This document shows, piece after piece, positions 22,755-35,018 of a DNA stretch of 64,000 bases (position 1 is its first letter; each line of letters opens with the position of its first letter). The notes under the pieces are model-generated. The model was not told the DNA's origin. It worked only from the letters and a program-made list of their open reading frames with translations, and did no database searches. The stretch comes from Impatiens glandulifera (Eukaryota > Streptophyta > Magnoliopsida > Ericales > Balsaminaceae). The position numbers were made by a program, and so were the translations under genes. Location of the stretch: the NCBI RefSeq assembly GCF_907164915.1, contig NC_061870.1:1843501-1907500 (forward strand), written 5' to 3'.

Positions 22755-24045
22755 ATGGTGGAGTCTTTAAAAGGGGCGTCAACTCCTTCGTCATCCTGGA
22801 CGAGGACACCGATGTCAAATTTGAAGTTTGCGGTGGAGATCTTTGACGGAACTGGGCATTTCGGCATGTGACAAGTTGAGGTTCTAGATTGTCTTTTTCA
22901 GCAGGGTCTAGATGTTACTATTGAGGTCGGAAAGCCAGATGGTATAGAAGAAAAAAAGTGGAGTATCATGAATCGGTTGGCATGCGGAACAATTCGATCG
23001 TGCCTGTCCAGAGAGCAGAAGTATGTTGTAAAGAATGAAACTTCTGCACAAAAACTATGAGAAACATTGGAGGATAAATTTCTGAAGAAGAGTGGTCAGA
23101 ATAAGCTCCTTATGAAGAAGAGGTTGTTCCGATTTGATTACCAATCAGGTACTAATATGAATGAACATATTACTAAGTTTAATGAATTAGTAGCAGATCT
23201 GTTAAACTTTGATGTTAAGTTTGAGGATGAAGATCTTGCTTTGATGTTTCTATCGTCCCTTCCTGATGAATTTGAACACTTAGAAACAATGTTATTTTAT
23301 GGGAAGAGAAATGTTTATCTTGATGCTGTAAGTTCTGCTTTATATAGTCATGAATTGAGAAAGCATGATTGGAAAAGTAAAGTAGGTACAGCAGATGAAG
23401 CATTGATGGTCAGTGGCCGTCAGCAGAGCAAATCAAAAGGGAAAGGAAGAAGATCTAAAAATAGAGTTGCCAAAGATGAATATGCTTTCTTTCGTGAGAA
23501 ATGACATTGGAAGATTAACTGCCCAAAGTTGAAGAAGAAAGAGAAAGATTCTAAAGATGCGAATATTGCAGAAAATAAAGGTGATGCAGATTCAGAATAC
23601 TCTTTATCGATGTCACACACAACATCACATTCTAAGGCGTGGATATTGGACTCACCCTGCACTTATCATATGACACCAGTTCGAAATTGGTTCTTTGATT
23701 TTAAAGAACTTGATGGTGGAGTTGTTTACATGGGCGATGCTAGTTCATGTAAAATAAAAGGGATAGGTTCAATAAAGCTGAGAAATGATGATGGATCCAC
23801 CAGAATTATCAGAGATGTTCAGTACATACCGGATATGAAAAAGAATCTCAATTCTTTGGGGGCTTTAGAGTCAAAAGGCCTACAGGTAAAATTGGAAAAA
23901 GGAATTTTTAAGGTAATCTCTGGAGCGATGGTGATGTTGAAAGCTGTCAGGAAAAGTAATAGGCAGCAATTTATTCTTGAAAAACTTCAACGGTCAAATC
24001 CTTCTTTTGGACACATGTCATCTTTCCATTGGATGTATTATCCAT
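22755..24045 (+). pseudogene. Tork/Tnt1-like Copia gag-protease relic, 3' truncated
   Basis: ATG at 22755. Gag blocks include LKFAVEIFDG, an EDKFLKKS segment, NEHITKFNELV, LSSLPDEFEHL and a degraded zinc knuckle ending HWKINCPK. The protease follows with a DSPCTYHMTP segment, where the catalytic DSG reads DSP. TGA stops fall at three places where the family has Trp or Gly (after HFGM, before the ETLEDK segment, and before HWK). Pol is missing beyond about 24045, where unrelated LTR-like sequence begins. Dead element. Confidence 0.88.
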
Positions 24046-24769
24046 GAGGTACTGGGTAGTATAGCAGAAAAAAATTCTTGAGATCGTGGTAGTACAATGC
24101 AGTACAGGCAAATTGAATTATGGCATACGTGGCGGTTATTCATTTGCTGAGCTCTGCTGTCAGCTACCTGGAAGACTCTACTGTCAGCTGCCTAGAAGAG
24201 CATCTGCCTTTAGATGCCCATCTGATCATCTTAGTCGTCCATCTGATTAGACGCCCCCATCTTTCTCTTTCCATTAGACTCCACGTCTAATTCAACTAGT
24301 TAGACTGCACGTCTAACTCCACGTCGACTTTGCTCGCGTGCGTTGACTTTGAGTTGTGCCTGCAAATTAACAAAACTTTAATTATTAATTATGCGTCCCG
24401 AGGTCACCAGCATGACAAGCAGATGTACTTACCACTACACCACAGACTATGTTGATATCTAAATATATATTTATATATTTGATATGACTAACAATTATTG
24501 AACTTAGTTTTATCCATTTATTATCAAAAACCATTTCATTAATCATCAAATCAAAATTGTTAAGTTATTTTAAATCAATTAAAAATCTTAACCCAATAAT
24601 TTCTCCCTTTTTAATTATTTAAACTAAATTATCAAAATCAGTTTAAACATTAAAAATCTTAACCCAACAATTTCTCCTTTTTATTTAAACTAAATTATCC
24701 AAACTAGTTGAGTTCATGATTTAAACATAATCTAGGCATTATCATAATCTAACAATCCTAAAAATATTT
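24046..24769 (-). repeat. LTR-like and 3' non-coding part of a deleted Copia
   Basis: On the minus strand a purine tract plus AACCCAACA-type terminus occurs twice (near 24597 and 24667), so the end of the internal region looks tandemly duplicated. Beyond it lies LTR-like sequence with short repeats (two CTGTCAGCT-containing units near 24160-24200 and several GACGT words). The outer boundary next to the Tork relic is not certain, and no target duplication is found. Confidence 0.5.
24392..24450 (-). pseudogene. tRNA-Asp(GUC)-like relic without a T arm
   Basis: The minus strand resembles plant tRNA-Asp: GTGGTGTAGTGGTAAGTA (D arm, internal promoter box A) and a stem-loop centred on TTGTCAT with anticodon GUC, followed by GGTGACC. 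After that the T arm and acceptor 3' strand are missing. It is not a working tRNA; it could be the head of a tRNA-derived SINE or a captured fragment. Confidence 0.55.
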
Positions 24770-26325
24770 CTAAGGTAAGAAAACTTAGACACGAGAAGTG
24801 GCTTTGAGAAGATGTCAGTCACTTCAGGCTACTGATTGTCATATGCTATGTCCGAGCAGCCGGCTGTCCAGATGTCGTTTGGCTCTTCCAAGCTGCTTTC
24901 CTGTTTTACCTGCATTTAAAGACAATAAATCTGGTTCCCAATTTTCTTTGGTTCCATGGCTTATTAGTCCCATGGGAATCCATACTTTGATTATTTTTAT
25001 GGATTTCCCATGTTGCGTTGTGATCGGTTCGTATGATCTAGGCTTAGCAGACGTCTTCCTACTAGCAGTTGAACTGTTAATCTTAGAGGATGGTTTTTGT
25101 CTAAAACTCCTTGACTTCCTGTCAAGTTTTAATATGTCAGACTTACTGGATGCTTCCATCTTAAGTTTCAGCCAGCCAACAGTTGGCGGAACATAAGTAA
25201 TCTCATCCTTTAAGGTTAGCTCATCACACCTTGGATTAGTTTCATTCTCAGTTAAACTCCCTTTGACAAAGTTTATAGACTTAAACTTGTCAGTTTCTGG
25301 GTCTAACTTTTCATAATACTTGTCTGAGTCATTGTCATCAAATCCTAAACCGGATTTGCATCTGGCAGGCCTCAGCATACTTATCTGTTGTCTGACTACA
25401 TCTCCAGATTTTGTCCAGGAACTGACCACATATGTCAAACGTTGGCTTTTAGAAAACAAAGTTTGAACATTTTCCTTGAACTTCTCATTCTCATATGAGA
25501 TCTCAGCCATTTTGTTTTCAAAAACTTCAGAATCATTATTTTGAGATGAAGAAGAACTATTAGATTTATTTTTAAAATTTAGTTCATCAAAAGTGTCTAA
25601 TAGTTTCTTGTACTCAATGAACATGTCATTGAGTGCAACCACTAACTCATCTCGTGTAAACTCTTTTGGAGAGAAATCACATACCTCAGACTCCTCAGAG
25701 TTTTCTTCTTCTCTTGCCATGAAGCAAGTTACCTCTTCATCATCACTATCGTTGGATGATGAATCATCTGAGTCGCTGTCGGCCCACTTGCCTTTGCTTT
25801 CAGCCGCCATGAGAGTCTTCAGCTCTTTCTTGTTCTTTTTCTCATCTTTCTTTTTCTCATCAAGCTTCGGCTTGCTGTTTCCTTCTTTGAAGTGTCTCTT
25901 CTTCATGAATTTGCAGATTTTCTTCATGAAAAGAGCCATGGCATCGCTGCTAATCTGCATAGCAGCAGCCTTCACAGCAGTGGCAGTAGATGGCTCCTCA
26001 GCCATCACCAATGCCTTTGTTATGATGGTGGATGTGGGGTGCTCCTCTTCATTTCTATATTTCAACTCGAACTCATAGGCCTTCAGATCGTCTAACAAAT
26101 CATAGAGTTTCATCTTGTTGAGGTCTTTAGATTCCCTCATCGCCATCGTCTTGATATCCCACTCTCTAGGCAAAGCACGCATGACCTTGATCGCAACCTC
26201 TTTGTTGCTGTAAGTCTTGCCTAGAGTGGATATAGAAGTGATAATCTTACTGAATTTTTCATCGAACTCAGTCATCGTCTCTCCAGGACGCATCTTGAAG
26301 TTATCGTCTTGATATTTTTCTTCCT
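24770..26325 (-). pseudogene. Internally deleted Copia: gag joined to the RNase H tail
   Basis: The frame 24839-26293 is the Gag of a relative of the large Copia: RPGETMTEFDEKF, a LPREWDIKTM segment, a LKAYEFEL segment, an acidic Ser/Asp stretch, and KVWIPMGL at the end. Its first 120 or so residues are missing (homology stops near 26325). The usual zinc knuckle cannot be found. Almost immediately after Gag, within about 100 bp, comes the last block of pol (TDIFSKPL then KFSYLRNI, near 24775-24830). Protease, integrase and reverse transcriptase, about 3 kb, are therefore gone. It would depend on other elements for mobility. Confidence 0.82.
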
Positions 26326-27830
26326 CTCTTTCTCTTCAAAACCCATATGAAGGCCCATAATCCATAAAGTAAAACCTTAATTCCTAACATATCTACAAGA
26401 CTCTCCATCTAACCTAATCTTCTTTATCTAATATAATTTATGTGTCTCTTCTTCAATTCTTTCATTTTTCCTTTATTTTCTCTTTAATCTTCACCATTTC
26501 TTTCACTCACTCTTCACCGTTTCTTTCACTCACTCTTCACTATTTCTTTCACTCTTCATCTTTTCTTCATTCATTCTACACCATTTATTTAACTGTTAAT
26601 CTCTTCTTCTTTAGTCTTCAAAATTTTTTCACTCTTCATCTATTTATTTTCTTCTTTTTTCGTCTTCACATCGATCTCATTCAGAAGAGGCTTCTTACAG
26701 ATAATTAAAATTTATTTTTTACTTTTATGATAACTATTGTTTTTGCTTTTTATTTAACTTTGCTTTCTTTTTACCTTAAGAAAATCTAGTAACAAAGAAA
26801 GTAAGAAACTATTTTATTTGTTAACTCATTGGTAAGGAAATCTTGTTTATCCTTTTTCCATGTATTAAAAGAAATTTATGCTTATATATCCTTTTTCATG
26901 TATTAGGATAAACTTATGCTTAGATTATTCTATACATAAGTTGGATGAATATATAGAATAACACTAATTGATAATAAAAAAAACAGACGGAAAGTGATAA
27001 AAAAAAGTTTAATAAATTATATATAATAAAAGTATATTATATATAAGATTGAAAGAGATAAAAAAAAAAAAAGGTTAATATATTATATATAATAAAAGTA
27101 ATATTAAGGATATAATAATTAGCTTAGTATAAAAAAAAATAAAAATGATTAATATATTATTTATAATAAAAGTATATTATACCTAATATTGAAAGAGATA
27201 AAAACAATATTAATATATTATATATAATAAAAATAAATATTATGAATATAATAATTAGTATATTATAATATATAATATATAAAATATTACAGATAAAAAT
27301 GGTTAATATTTTACATATAATAAAAGTTTATTATGTATAATATTGAAATAGAAAAAAAAAAAAAAAAAAGTAAGTTTTCATTATTAAATTCTTATGTTAC
27401 ATACTGGATTTTATCACCTATTTAATTTATTTTTTACATTTTCAGAAAGAGAAAACATAACAAGAAATTTTGTTGTCGATATCTACCTCTTAAAGTAATT
27501 TAAATTTTAGTTATTTGTTTTAATATTTATTTTTTATATTAAATATTTTTAAGATTAAACATTTCATATTATTGAATGCATGTAGTTGTACGTGTGTTAT
27601 GATTGAAGAACATGAGTTAAAAAAATATTAATATATTAAATGTTCAAACAATTTAGAAAGTTTTGTACTTTGATTTTTGATTTAGAATTTTGATTAGTAA
27701 TGGTGATTTAATGTTTTGGATTATCATGTTTTAGAATTTTGAATAATTATGAATGTTTAATATTTTAATTTTGAAATATCATGTTTTAAATGTTTAATAT
27801 GTATCAAAGTTTGATATTTTAATTTTACAA
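26326..27830. other. AT-rich repeats and intergenic DNA
   Basis: At 26480-26580 three copies of a 23-bp unit (TTCACYATTTCTTTCACTCAC-like) lie in a CT-rich stretch. From about 26985 to 27350 A/T-only repeats with TTAATATATTATATATAAT blocks recur, with longer phase points (GAAAGAGATAAAAA) near 27050 and 27192. No gene is seen. Confidence 0.6.
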
Positions 27831-27837
27831 ATAAATT

Positions 27838-28055
27838 TTTTTCGAGCTCGAGTTTGAGCTTGAAAATTCAATTTTTGTTCAAGCTTTCGAGTCGAGTCGA
27901 GTTTGTAAGTAATATAGTCGATTCGAACTCGAGCTCAAATTTATAAGCTCGTTCGAGCTCAAGCTCGATTCGAGCTAATAAATACTTAATCGAGTCGAGC
28001 TCGAGCTCCAGCAAGCTTGAGCTCGGCTCGGCTCATTTACAGCCCTACTATTGAC
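27838..28055. repeat. GAGCTC-rich hAT/MITE-like terminal relic
   Basis: A stretch of alternating CGAGCTCGA and AAGCTTGAGCTC words ends in GAGCCGAGCCGAGC / CATTTACAGCCCTA. That terminus (on the minus strand TAGGGCTGTAAATGAGC) is a common plant hAT-type end. No partner terminus is seen on the left, so the copy is truncated. Confidence 0.45.
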
Positions 28056-28789
28056 CGATCATCATCAAATGGTCAATTCATTAATCGATTTTTGGTTTTG
28101 AAATGATTTGTTTGGTCAAGAGACTTTAGATTAATTTGGTTTTCTGATTTATTTATTTTTTTTATTTATTTATGTTATTTACATGTTAGAGATTATATAC
28201 ATATATTACAACATGGTTAAAAGACAAGAAATTAAGTCAAGCATCTAAGGCATGCATTATATTAAAGACAAAAACAAAGCAAATAATAAAAGGGGATCAA
28301 GAAAGCTTACAGGGCTGCTATCTTGATCTTAAAGGAATGCTACTAAAAATTTTCTCAAGTAAGAAACTTGTGACCTTCAAACTAAGGATATTCTTGCTAG
28401 GGTTCTTGAGAACTCGGAAATATGGCAGCCTAAGGGTGTTAAGTTATAAAATTTCAGATTTTTGGGCAGCCTTGGGGTATGAGAATGCAAAATCAAGTTT
28501 TATGTGCAAGTGCACTTAGGGTTGGATTATATAGAGAACTCTTTTAGAAATCCTAAATACCAAGGCCCACTAATAACAAACTACACCAACTCATGTGAGG
28601 GCAACTGACTTACCTAGTCTTTAGGAAGTTAAATGTCATGGGATTCTACAATCCCTTGTACGTTCCTTGGAGTTGGATTGTTATGTTGATGAAGTGGACA
28701 CATTCTCCTATTCACATCATTAAATGAAATGACATGTGATTTTCGTCCAATAGGATTATAACAAATCATGACCTTAATGTCATAACTTT
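28056..28789. other. Intergenic DNA left of the MULE, no gene seen
   Basis: No convincing ORF. TTACAACATGGTT at 28206-28218 is repeated at 35616-35628 on the far side of the MULE. The last nine bases (28781-28789, CATAACTTT) are the MULE target duplication. Confidence 0.5.
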
Positions 28790-30636
28790 GGTTAATTCGA
28801 CGCTACCCCTTCTGGTAGTTCCCTCATCCATTAATTAGCTGACACCTGTACATTTATTTTTAACTCTTAAACTCAACATAAATAACCATAGTTTATTCTT
28901 TATTTGACTGCAGTTTAAACTCAAGTAAAATATAGTAACCATAGTTTATTATTTATTTTACTACAGTTTAAACTGAGCTAAAATATACCCAGCCACTTGT
29001 ATCGTCTTCTTCTTTCTTCAGTTAATCTCTTTTCTTCAAATCTGCAAACCTTTCCTCCTCCGCTCAAAAACTGGTCTTCTTGTTTAGTTATTGTTAGGAT
29101 CTAAGTCGCGGTTGGGGAACCGGGGTCTGGCCGGTTAGCGCGTTTCACTCAAAGGGTGGTGATTAATCCGGTTAGAGATTAACACCGGGGTTTCAATACT
29201 ACACAAACTGTCACAAACCCTTGAACCGAGTTCAAGCGCGGAAGTGGTTTGTTTCAGGTTGAAGTAGTACACACACATGATAGGCAGTACCGGATTTGGG
29301 TAGGATAGGTTTGGAGATTGCTGGGTCGGTTTTGTAACTCAATAAGTCGGTTTAGGTAGTGTTGAATCGGTTATAGCGGTATAAGTAGGTTAGTATAGAT
29401 CGGTTAGAATGTAGAACCGGCAGAAAGTAAATAACAAGACAGGTTTTTATGGATGTTCGGAGATAAAACTCCTACGTCACCCCTTCCTCTCGAAACCGCG
29501 AGAAGGATATTCACTAAGGAATACAAACACAATCCGATCGAGACTTATTTCCTACTCGATAACACCCGTACAATTTTAACCGAAATTGTAAATACACACT
29601 TCAATTTAGCACTTTAAGCTTTCTAGAGATAGAACACAATCTTATCACTTTGTAAATTAATTGTCCACTGTGTCCCGTATTTACTCCTCTTCTGCTCCTC
29701 CTTTTATAGGTGAAATGTGCCAACGGTCACATTTCATTTCCTTGAATTTGATTGGTTGAGCAGAGGTTCAGTGATTCAGACCTGGCGGTCAACTTTTCAG
29801 ACCTGGCGGTCTGTTCTTCCAGTAGGTATGTCAAACCGGCTAGGTTTGTCTTTTACTCAATGTGGTAACTGTCGGTTAGACAGTTGTCTGTACTTGGAAG
29901 ATTGCCTTTCTGATTTATCCTGAAGTGGAAAGATCTTGTAGGACGGTTTTTTGTAACCTGTGGACTGTCCTCAAACTTGTATGGATATGACAATGTTCAG
30001 TCTGTTCCTTTGGTATCATTCTCAACAGATACCCGAAGTATCTTCTTATGCTGGTCAGTTATTTGTGTTAACCGGATGGCTTCCGGTTATTCCTTGACTT
30101 CTAATGACCGGCTGTCTAGTGTTTCCAGCCTTCTTTGTTTTGACCGATCTTGCCTTCTTTGTGCGGTCATATTTCTGGTCAGTTTAGGTATTTGACTGGT
30201 TGAATTTCTTAACCGGTTCAGTGACTTGACCGGTCCGGTTCTTTGTCTGTTCCTGCATAGGAGATTTGTTTGTGTTAAGTTCTATTAACCGGTCTAATTT
30301 TATCTAACAGTTATATGTGATCATATTCTTCGTCGTTGCACTAGAATCATCATCCGCCGATCTGTCGCCGATCGTCTTCCAATCTCCGCTAGCTACTGAT
30401 CAGTGTAGAGCTGCAAAACCTCATCTCTTGCCTGACTCATATGTATGTATCTATCCCCTCTCTTGTATACTTATTTAAAATTATTTGTTATCCTATCTGT
30501 CAAACAAACCAAGTCTTCAAAGTAATATTTGATAATAAAATTATATTTAGGGTATAATTTAAATCAGTCATCAAAGTAAATTATATAATTATTAAGTTTA
30601 GATCTTGATTGAAACAGGGAACTTTGAGAAATGATG
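28790..30636 (+). repeat. Left TIR of the MULE (split by a solo LTR)
   Basis: 28790-29091 and 30315-30636 together match the inverted right TIR (34364-35009). The LTR insertion plus one copy of its 5-bp duplication accounts for the gap. Confidence 0.92.
29092..30309 (-). mobile_element. Solo LTR of the large Copia family (1218 bp)
   Basis: A complete LTR of the type at 11424-12726, with TGTTAG/CTAACA ends and a perfect 5-bp target duplication GTTAT (29087-29091 and 30310-30314). The TATA box (CTATAAAAG on minus, 29700-29708) and the conserved block near 29448-29525 are present. No internal sequence remains, as expected from unequal recombination between two LTRs. Confidence 0.95.
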
Positions 30637-31473
30637 AACGCACAAACACCACATATTACGTTTATTGCTTGGATGTGGCAACTGCTCGGATGCGGCAACT
30701 GGATATGTGACAATAGTTTTTCCATGTCTTGGTTGTTTAAAAAAATTGTCTATTCAAGAAAAGTTGGTTGTTCAAGAGAAGTTGGTTGTTCAAGTGATGT
30801 CTCGCAAAAAAAAATCTGAATGTATATAGTTTGTTTGATTATTGATATGTATTATCGAGATGTTTGGTAGTATAAACTTTATAAACTATATAAGTTTTGA
30901 TCATCTATTAACGGGTATAGCATACTTTCGTCCAAGTCTCCAAACATTATCTTTTAACTCATCACTATTAAAGAACACTATTATAAGAATATCTTAACAT
31001 AGTCAAATGAGAAAAATACTAGAAAACCAATCCAACTGCAAAATGATAAATTGATAATTTTGTTTAATTGATACACAAATTTTACTACCTTAATATTGAT
31101 AAAGTGGTCATGAAATCTTCCTTCTATATAATACTCATAAATGAAATAAAAATGATACAACATCTAGGTTCATAAAATCAACATCCAGGCTATTCTAAGA
31201 GCTCCAAATCCAGATGATCCGCTGTATAGCAAAGCCCTGGAAAACAAATGATTGAAACAAGTTTTTTTTTCTTCTAAACACATGAAATAGAGCAAAATTA
31301 TGACCTTATCAATAAACAACTTTCAAAATATAACATAAATATAACAAGTATTATAAATCCAGCAACAAAAATATGACAAATATTACAAATCCAGCTACAT
31401 AAATATGGCATAAATTTAACAAAAACATGACAAGTTCATTATTTTTCTTAATAACTACACAAAAAATACAGCT
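30637..31473. other. MULE interior, no gene seen
   Basis: AT-rich DNA between the left TIR and the 3' end of the transposase region. It may include the 3' untranslated region of that gene. Short ORFs have no recognisable content. Confidence 0.5.
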
Positions 31474-31499
31474 ACTAAAGTAGAATAGCATGTTTGTAA

Positions 31500-34102
31500 A
31501 TTCCAGCTGATAGGTATGCAAAGCCTAAAGCTTCTTCAATTATCAGGATCGTGCCCCTAAACATTAAAAAAAATCGATTATACTTAAATAAGATTAATTT
31601 TTTTACAACATTTCTTACTTGTGTTGGATGAGGACCCCCAAAGTGATATGAAGACCCCAAAAATTGTGATGGATGAAAACCCCCAAATTGAGGACCGCCA
31701 ATCTGCATTTAAAATACAAAAAATGAATATAAGATATAAATTTTGAATGTGCCCAAATTCATCATTAATATTAAAAATTTTAAAAAAAATAGTTACCATA
31801 TTAAAATGATTATTGTGTCCATACGGAGATGTAAATTGAGGAGGTGCCGACATATATTGCAATAAAGTGGAATTTGAGTGTTGTGATGATATATAGTTTA
31901 TTTCATGTGTATTTGTGAAATTTTGTGAATTTTGACCATTCTTTTTTGTTCTTTTTGCACCTAACAAATCAAAAAATATTATAAAATTAATGGTAGATTA
32001 ACTATACATGAATAAAGTTATGAAAAATGAAAACTTAAATGAAATTTGAGCTTTTCCCTTTCCTTTTCCTTTTTTGCTTTTAGTATCCCAGTGTCGTGTA
32101 ATATTTGCATTTGTAACTCATTTTGCTTTAGTAGTGAGTGGGTTACGTACATGTATTCCATCATTTTGAATATCATCACATGGTGTCTCCTCTTCTACAT
32201 TCAAATTCGAGACAAGTTCGGAGATTTCATCTTTTGCATTGTCAAGCAATCTACATAATATTTTTCTCGCATCCTCATGAGTTTTGCTCAATTGAGTTAG
32301 ATCGTATATCGATCTCATTACTTGGTTGACAAACACCATCTCAGATACATGACCACCACTGTCCCTTTCTTGAAAATCAAAGTTCATTCTGTTTCTTACA
32401 TTTTTCGTCCATCTCTTTAAAATATAACGGTTTGGTAAAATAGTAATATCCATAGAGTTAAACACCATCAAAGCATGCTTACACAATATTCCCATTGTCT
32501 CGAACTTATGACAACTGCACTTTATCTCATGATTCTGTTTGTTGAACATCACGTGTCTAACTCTTGAATTTTCATCATGAGATTGTACTTTGATCTCGAT
32601 CAAACTCCAATCATTACCAAAACAAGACGGTGGTTCAAGATATTTGCAATTCAAAGAATTAACCAATTGAACTTCAAATGATTGGTATATGGTAAGTGTA
32701 TAAACATCAACAGCATGAATCAACAATGGATGTTTTTTTAAAATTTGTGAAGGCTTACCATGACGACAACGAGTATCATCGGTCTTCTCTTTTACCCGTC
32801 AATTATCTTCAATCTTCAAATAATACATCACAAACTCATACAAAGAAATCATTTTATTACCTGCCTTTTTTAAAACCATATTTGTGACCTCGCTCCTCGA
32901 AGTAGTCAAAAGTCCCGCACTGAACTTTTCATTACTAAAAGCAGTAGCCCATTTTCTCCTAAGTTTGTATAATCCATTCAACCAATTATGATCATCCAGA
33001 TGATATTTATCAATAATATATTTCCATGTGGCGTCAAATTCATTTTCAGATTCACAATATGTCATGCATTTATGCCATAAACCTTTAAAAGTTCGATCAC
33101 CATTTAAACTCCCAAAGTGTGAGGGTGCATTTTGATTTATATGCCATTGACATAAACGATGATGTGAATCTGGAAAAACCGTTTCAATGGCATTCATCAT
33201 GGCTTGACATTGGTCTGAAAAGATTGTTTGAGGTTGTTTGTCATTCATAGAATCAAGAAATGTTCTAAACAACCATTCAAAAGAACTTTCAGTTTCATCT
33301 GACATAAATGCCAAGCCAAACAAAACAATTTGCATATAATGATTTATACCAACAAATGGAGCACATATCAAATTATACTTGTTTGTCTTATATGTTGTAT
33401 CAATCGATAGGACATCACCAAAATATTCATAATCAACCGCACATCTATAGTCCCTAAAGAAAAAGTTCATCGTCCTATCGTCATCATCCAATTGCACATT
33501 CTAGTAAAAGTAAGTCTCTTTATTCGTCTTACTTATAAAATATTGAATAAGTGCGGTAGAATCTCCATTCTCAACTTTCGTATATTTTCTCAACCGACTC
33601 AAATGATCATATGCATCCTTTCTAACAAAACCTAAATTTCTGACCCACATGCTTCATTTTCCATAAAAGAAACAGCAGAAGAGATCGATATTCCAGCATT
33701 TACCATAGATTCTAGAGTAGACTTTTTTGCATATGATATATTACGTGTTAATCTTAACAAATGAGTTTGATCGGGTGAAAACATCTCATGATTATGCTCC
33801 ATAATAAATCTACTCACCCTCCATTCACCCTCTTTCTCCCTTGTAATTTTCAATTTGGCTTTGCAGTTAGTTCTAGTAACCAGTTTTTGATAAACTAGAA
33901 TTTTATTACTAGACCTTTTTTCGTCTTTCAAACCTTCACATGAACAATTAAATTCCTTTGATTGAAGCTCGTTAGTATGAGGAAAATATCTTTGATCACC
34001 CTTTCTCACACTAAATCCCTTGGCATGTGCATATTGACAATATAATAAATAAACATCTTCAAGATTACTCACAACCGTACCCACTAATAGTTTACTCTCC
34101 AA
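31500..34102 (-). pseudogene. FAR1/MURA-type MULE transposase, broken
   Basis: FAR1 DNA-binding domain at 33632-34102 (a SVRKGDQRY segment, then CSCEG, NCKAKL and HNHEM zinc ligands). The MULE transposase core follows at 32799-33497 with the first Asp in LSIDTTYKTN, the second in FSDQCQAMM, the CQWH motif and a plausible Glu in ENEFDATW. A SWIM zinc finger (KCSCHKF then ILCKHAL) is at 32118-32726. Further 3' lie small exons with GT-AG borders, encoding YMSAPPQFTSPYGHNN and a GGPQFGGF segment (31640-31960). Damage: a frameshift near 33645, a TAG near 33503 and a TGA at 32799 where Trp is likely. In a working element the product would cut and rejoin the TIRs. It differs from domesticated FAR1/FHY3 in lying between matching TIRs. 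Confidence 0.88.
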
Positions 34103-34363
34103 AACATAACAATAGAGTTTTCAGTTTGTCCTTCATATTTTCTGGCATGGATAAATTTTCGGAAATCATACAAAATTTTAAAGCATAAGAAACCTAAAAT
34201 TGAAATATTTTAATCACATGATAAACAAATTGTAAATCATACCTAATTCAATTTTTTACAAATAAATATAACTTAAAAGTGCATTTGGGATCTCAATTCT
34301 TTATTGTCGACAAGCCTAAAAGGGGTTAGGGTAAGTAATAATCTATTTGAACTTTTATTTGCT

Positions 34364-35009
34364 CATCATTTCTCAAAGTTCTCTATTTCAATCATGATCT
34401 AAACTTAATAACTAAATAATTTAGTTCGATGACTGATTTCAATTATACCCTAAATATAATCTTATTATCAAACATATATGCAATATCATATATTCATCAG
34501 CTAAATAGAATGGTTTGTTTGACAGATAGGATAACAAATAATTTTAAATAAGTATATAAGAGAGGGGATAGATACATACATATGAGCCAGGCAAGAGATG
34601 AGGTTTTGCAGCTCTACACTGATCAGCAGCTAGCGGGGATTGGAAGACGATCGGCGACAGATCGGCGGATGATAATTCTAGTGCAGCGGCAAAGAATATG
34701 ATCATATATAACTAAACAAGAAGACCGGTTTTTGAGCGGAGGAGAAAAGGTTTGCAGATTTGAAGAAAAGAGATTAACTGAAGAAAGAAGAAGACGGCAC
34801 AGGTGGCTGGGTATATTTTACCTCAGTTTAAACTATAGTAAAATAAATAATAAACTATGGTTACTATATTTTACCTGAGTTTAAACTGTAGTCAAATAAA
34901 GAATAAACTATGGTTATTTATGTTAGGTTTAAGAGTTAAGAATAAATGTACAGGTGTCAACTAATTAATGGATGAGGGCACTACTAGAAGGGGTAGCGTC
35001 GAATTAACC
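34364..35009 (-). repeat. Right TIR of the MULE
   Basis: Inverted counterpart of the left TIR, uninterrupted, ending GCGTCGAATTAACC before the target duplication. It may contain the promoter of the leftward transposase gene. Confidence 0.92.
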
Positions 35010-35018
35010 CATAACTTT

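Larger units (their letters stand above)
28790..35009 (-). mobile_element. Mutator-like element (MULE) with long TIRs and 9-bp TSD
   Basis: Both ends read GGTTAATTCGACGCTACC inward. The inverted homology runs to about 30636 on the left (interrupted by the solo LTR) and to about 34364 on the right, so each TIR is about 0.63 kb. Flanking CATAACTTT at 28781-28789 and 35010-35018 is a perfect 9-bp target duplication, diagnostic of Mutator. The interior encodes a FAR1/MURA-type transposase in the minus orientation. The TIRs differ by scattered substitutions and a short indel, and the transposase is broken, so the copy is old or mobilised in trans. Confidence 0.95.
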
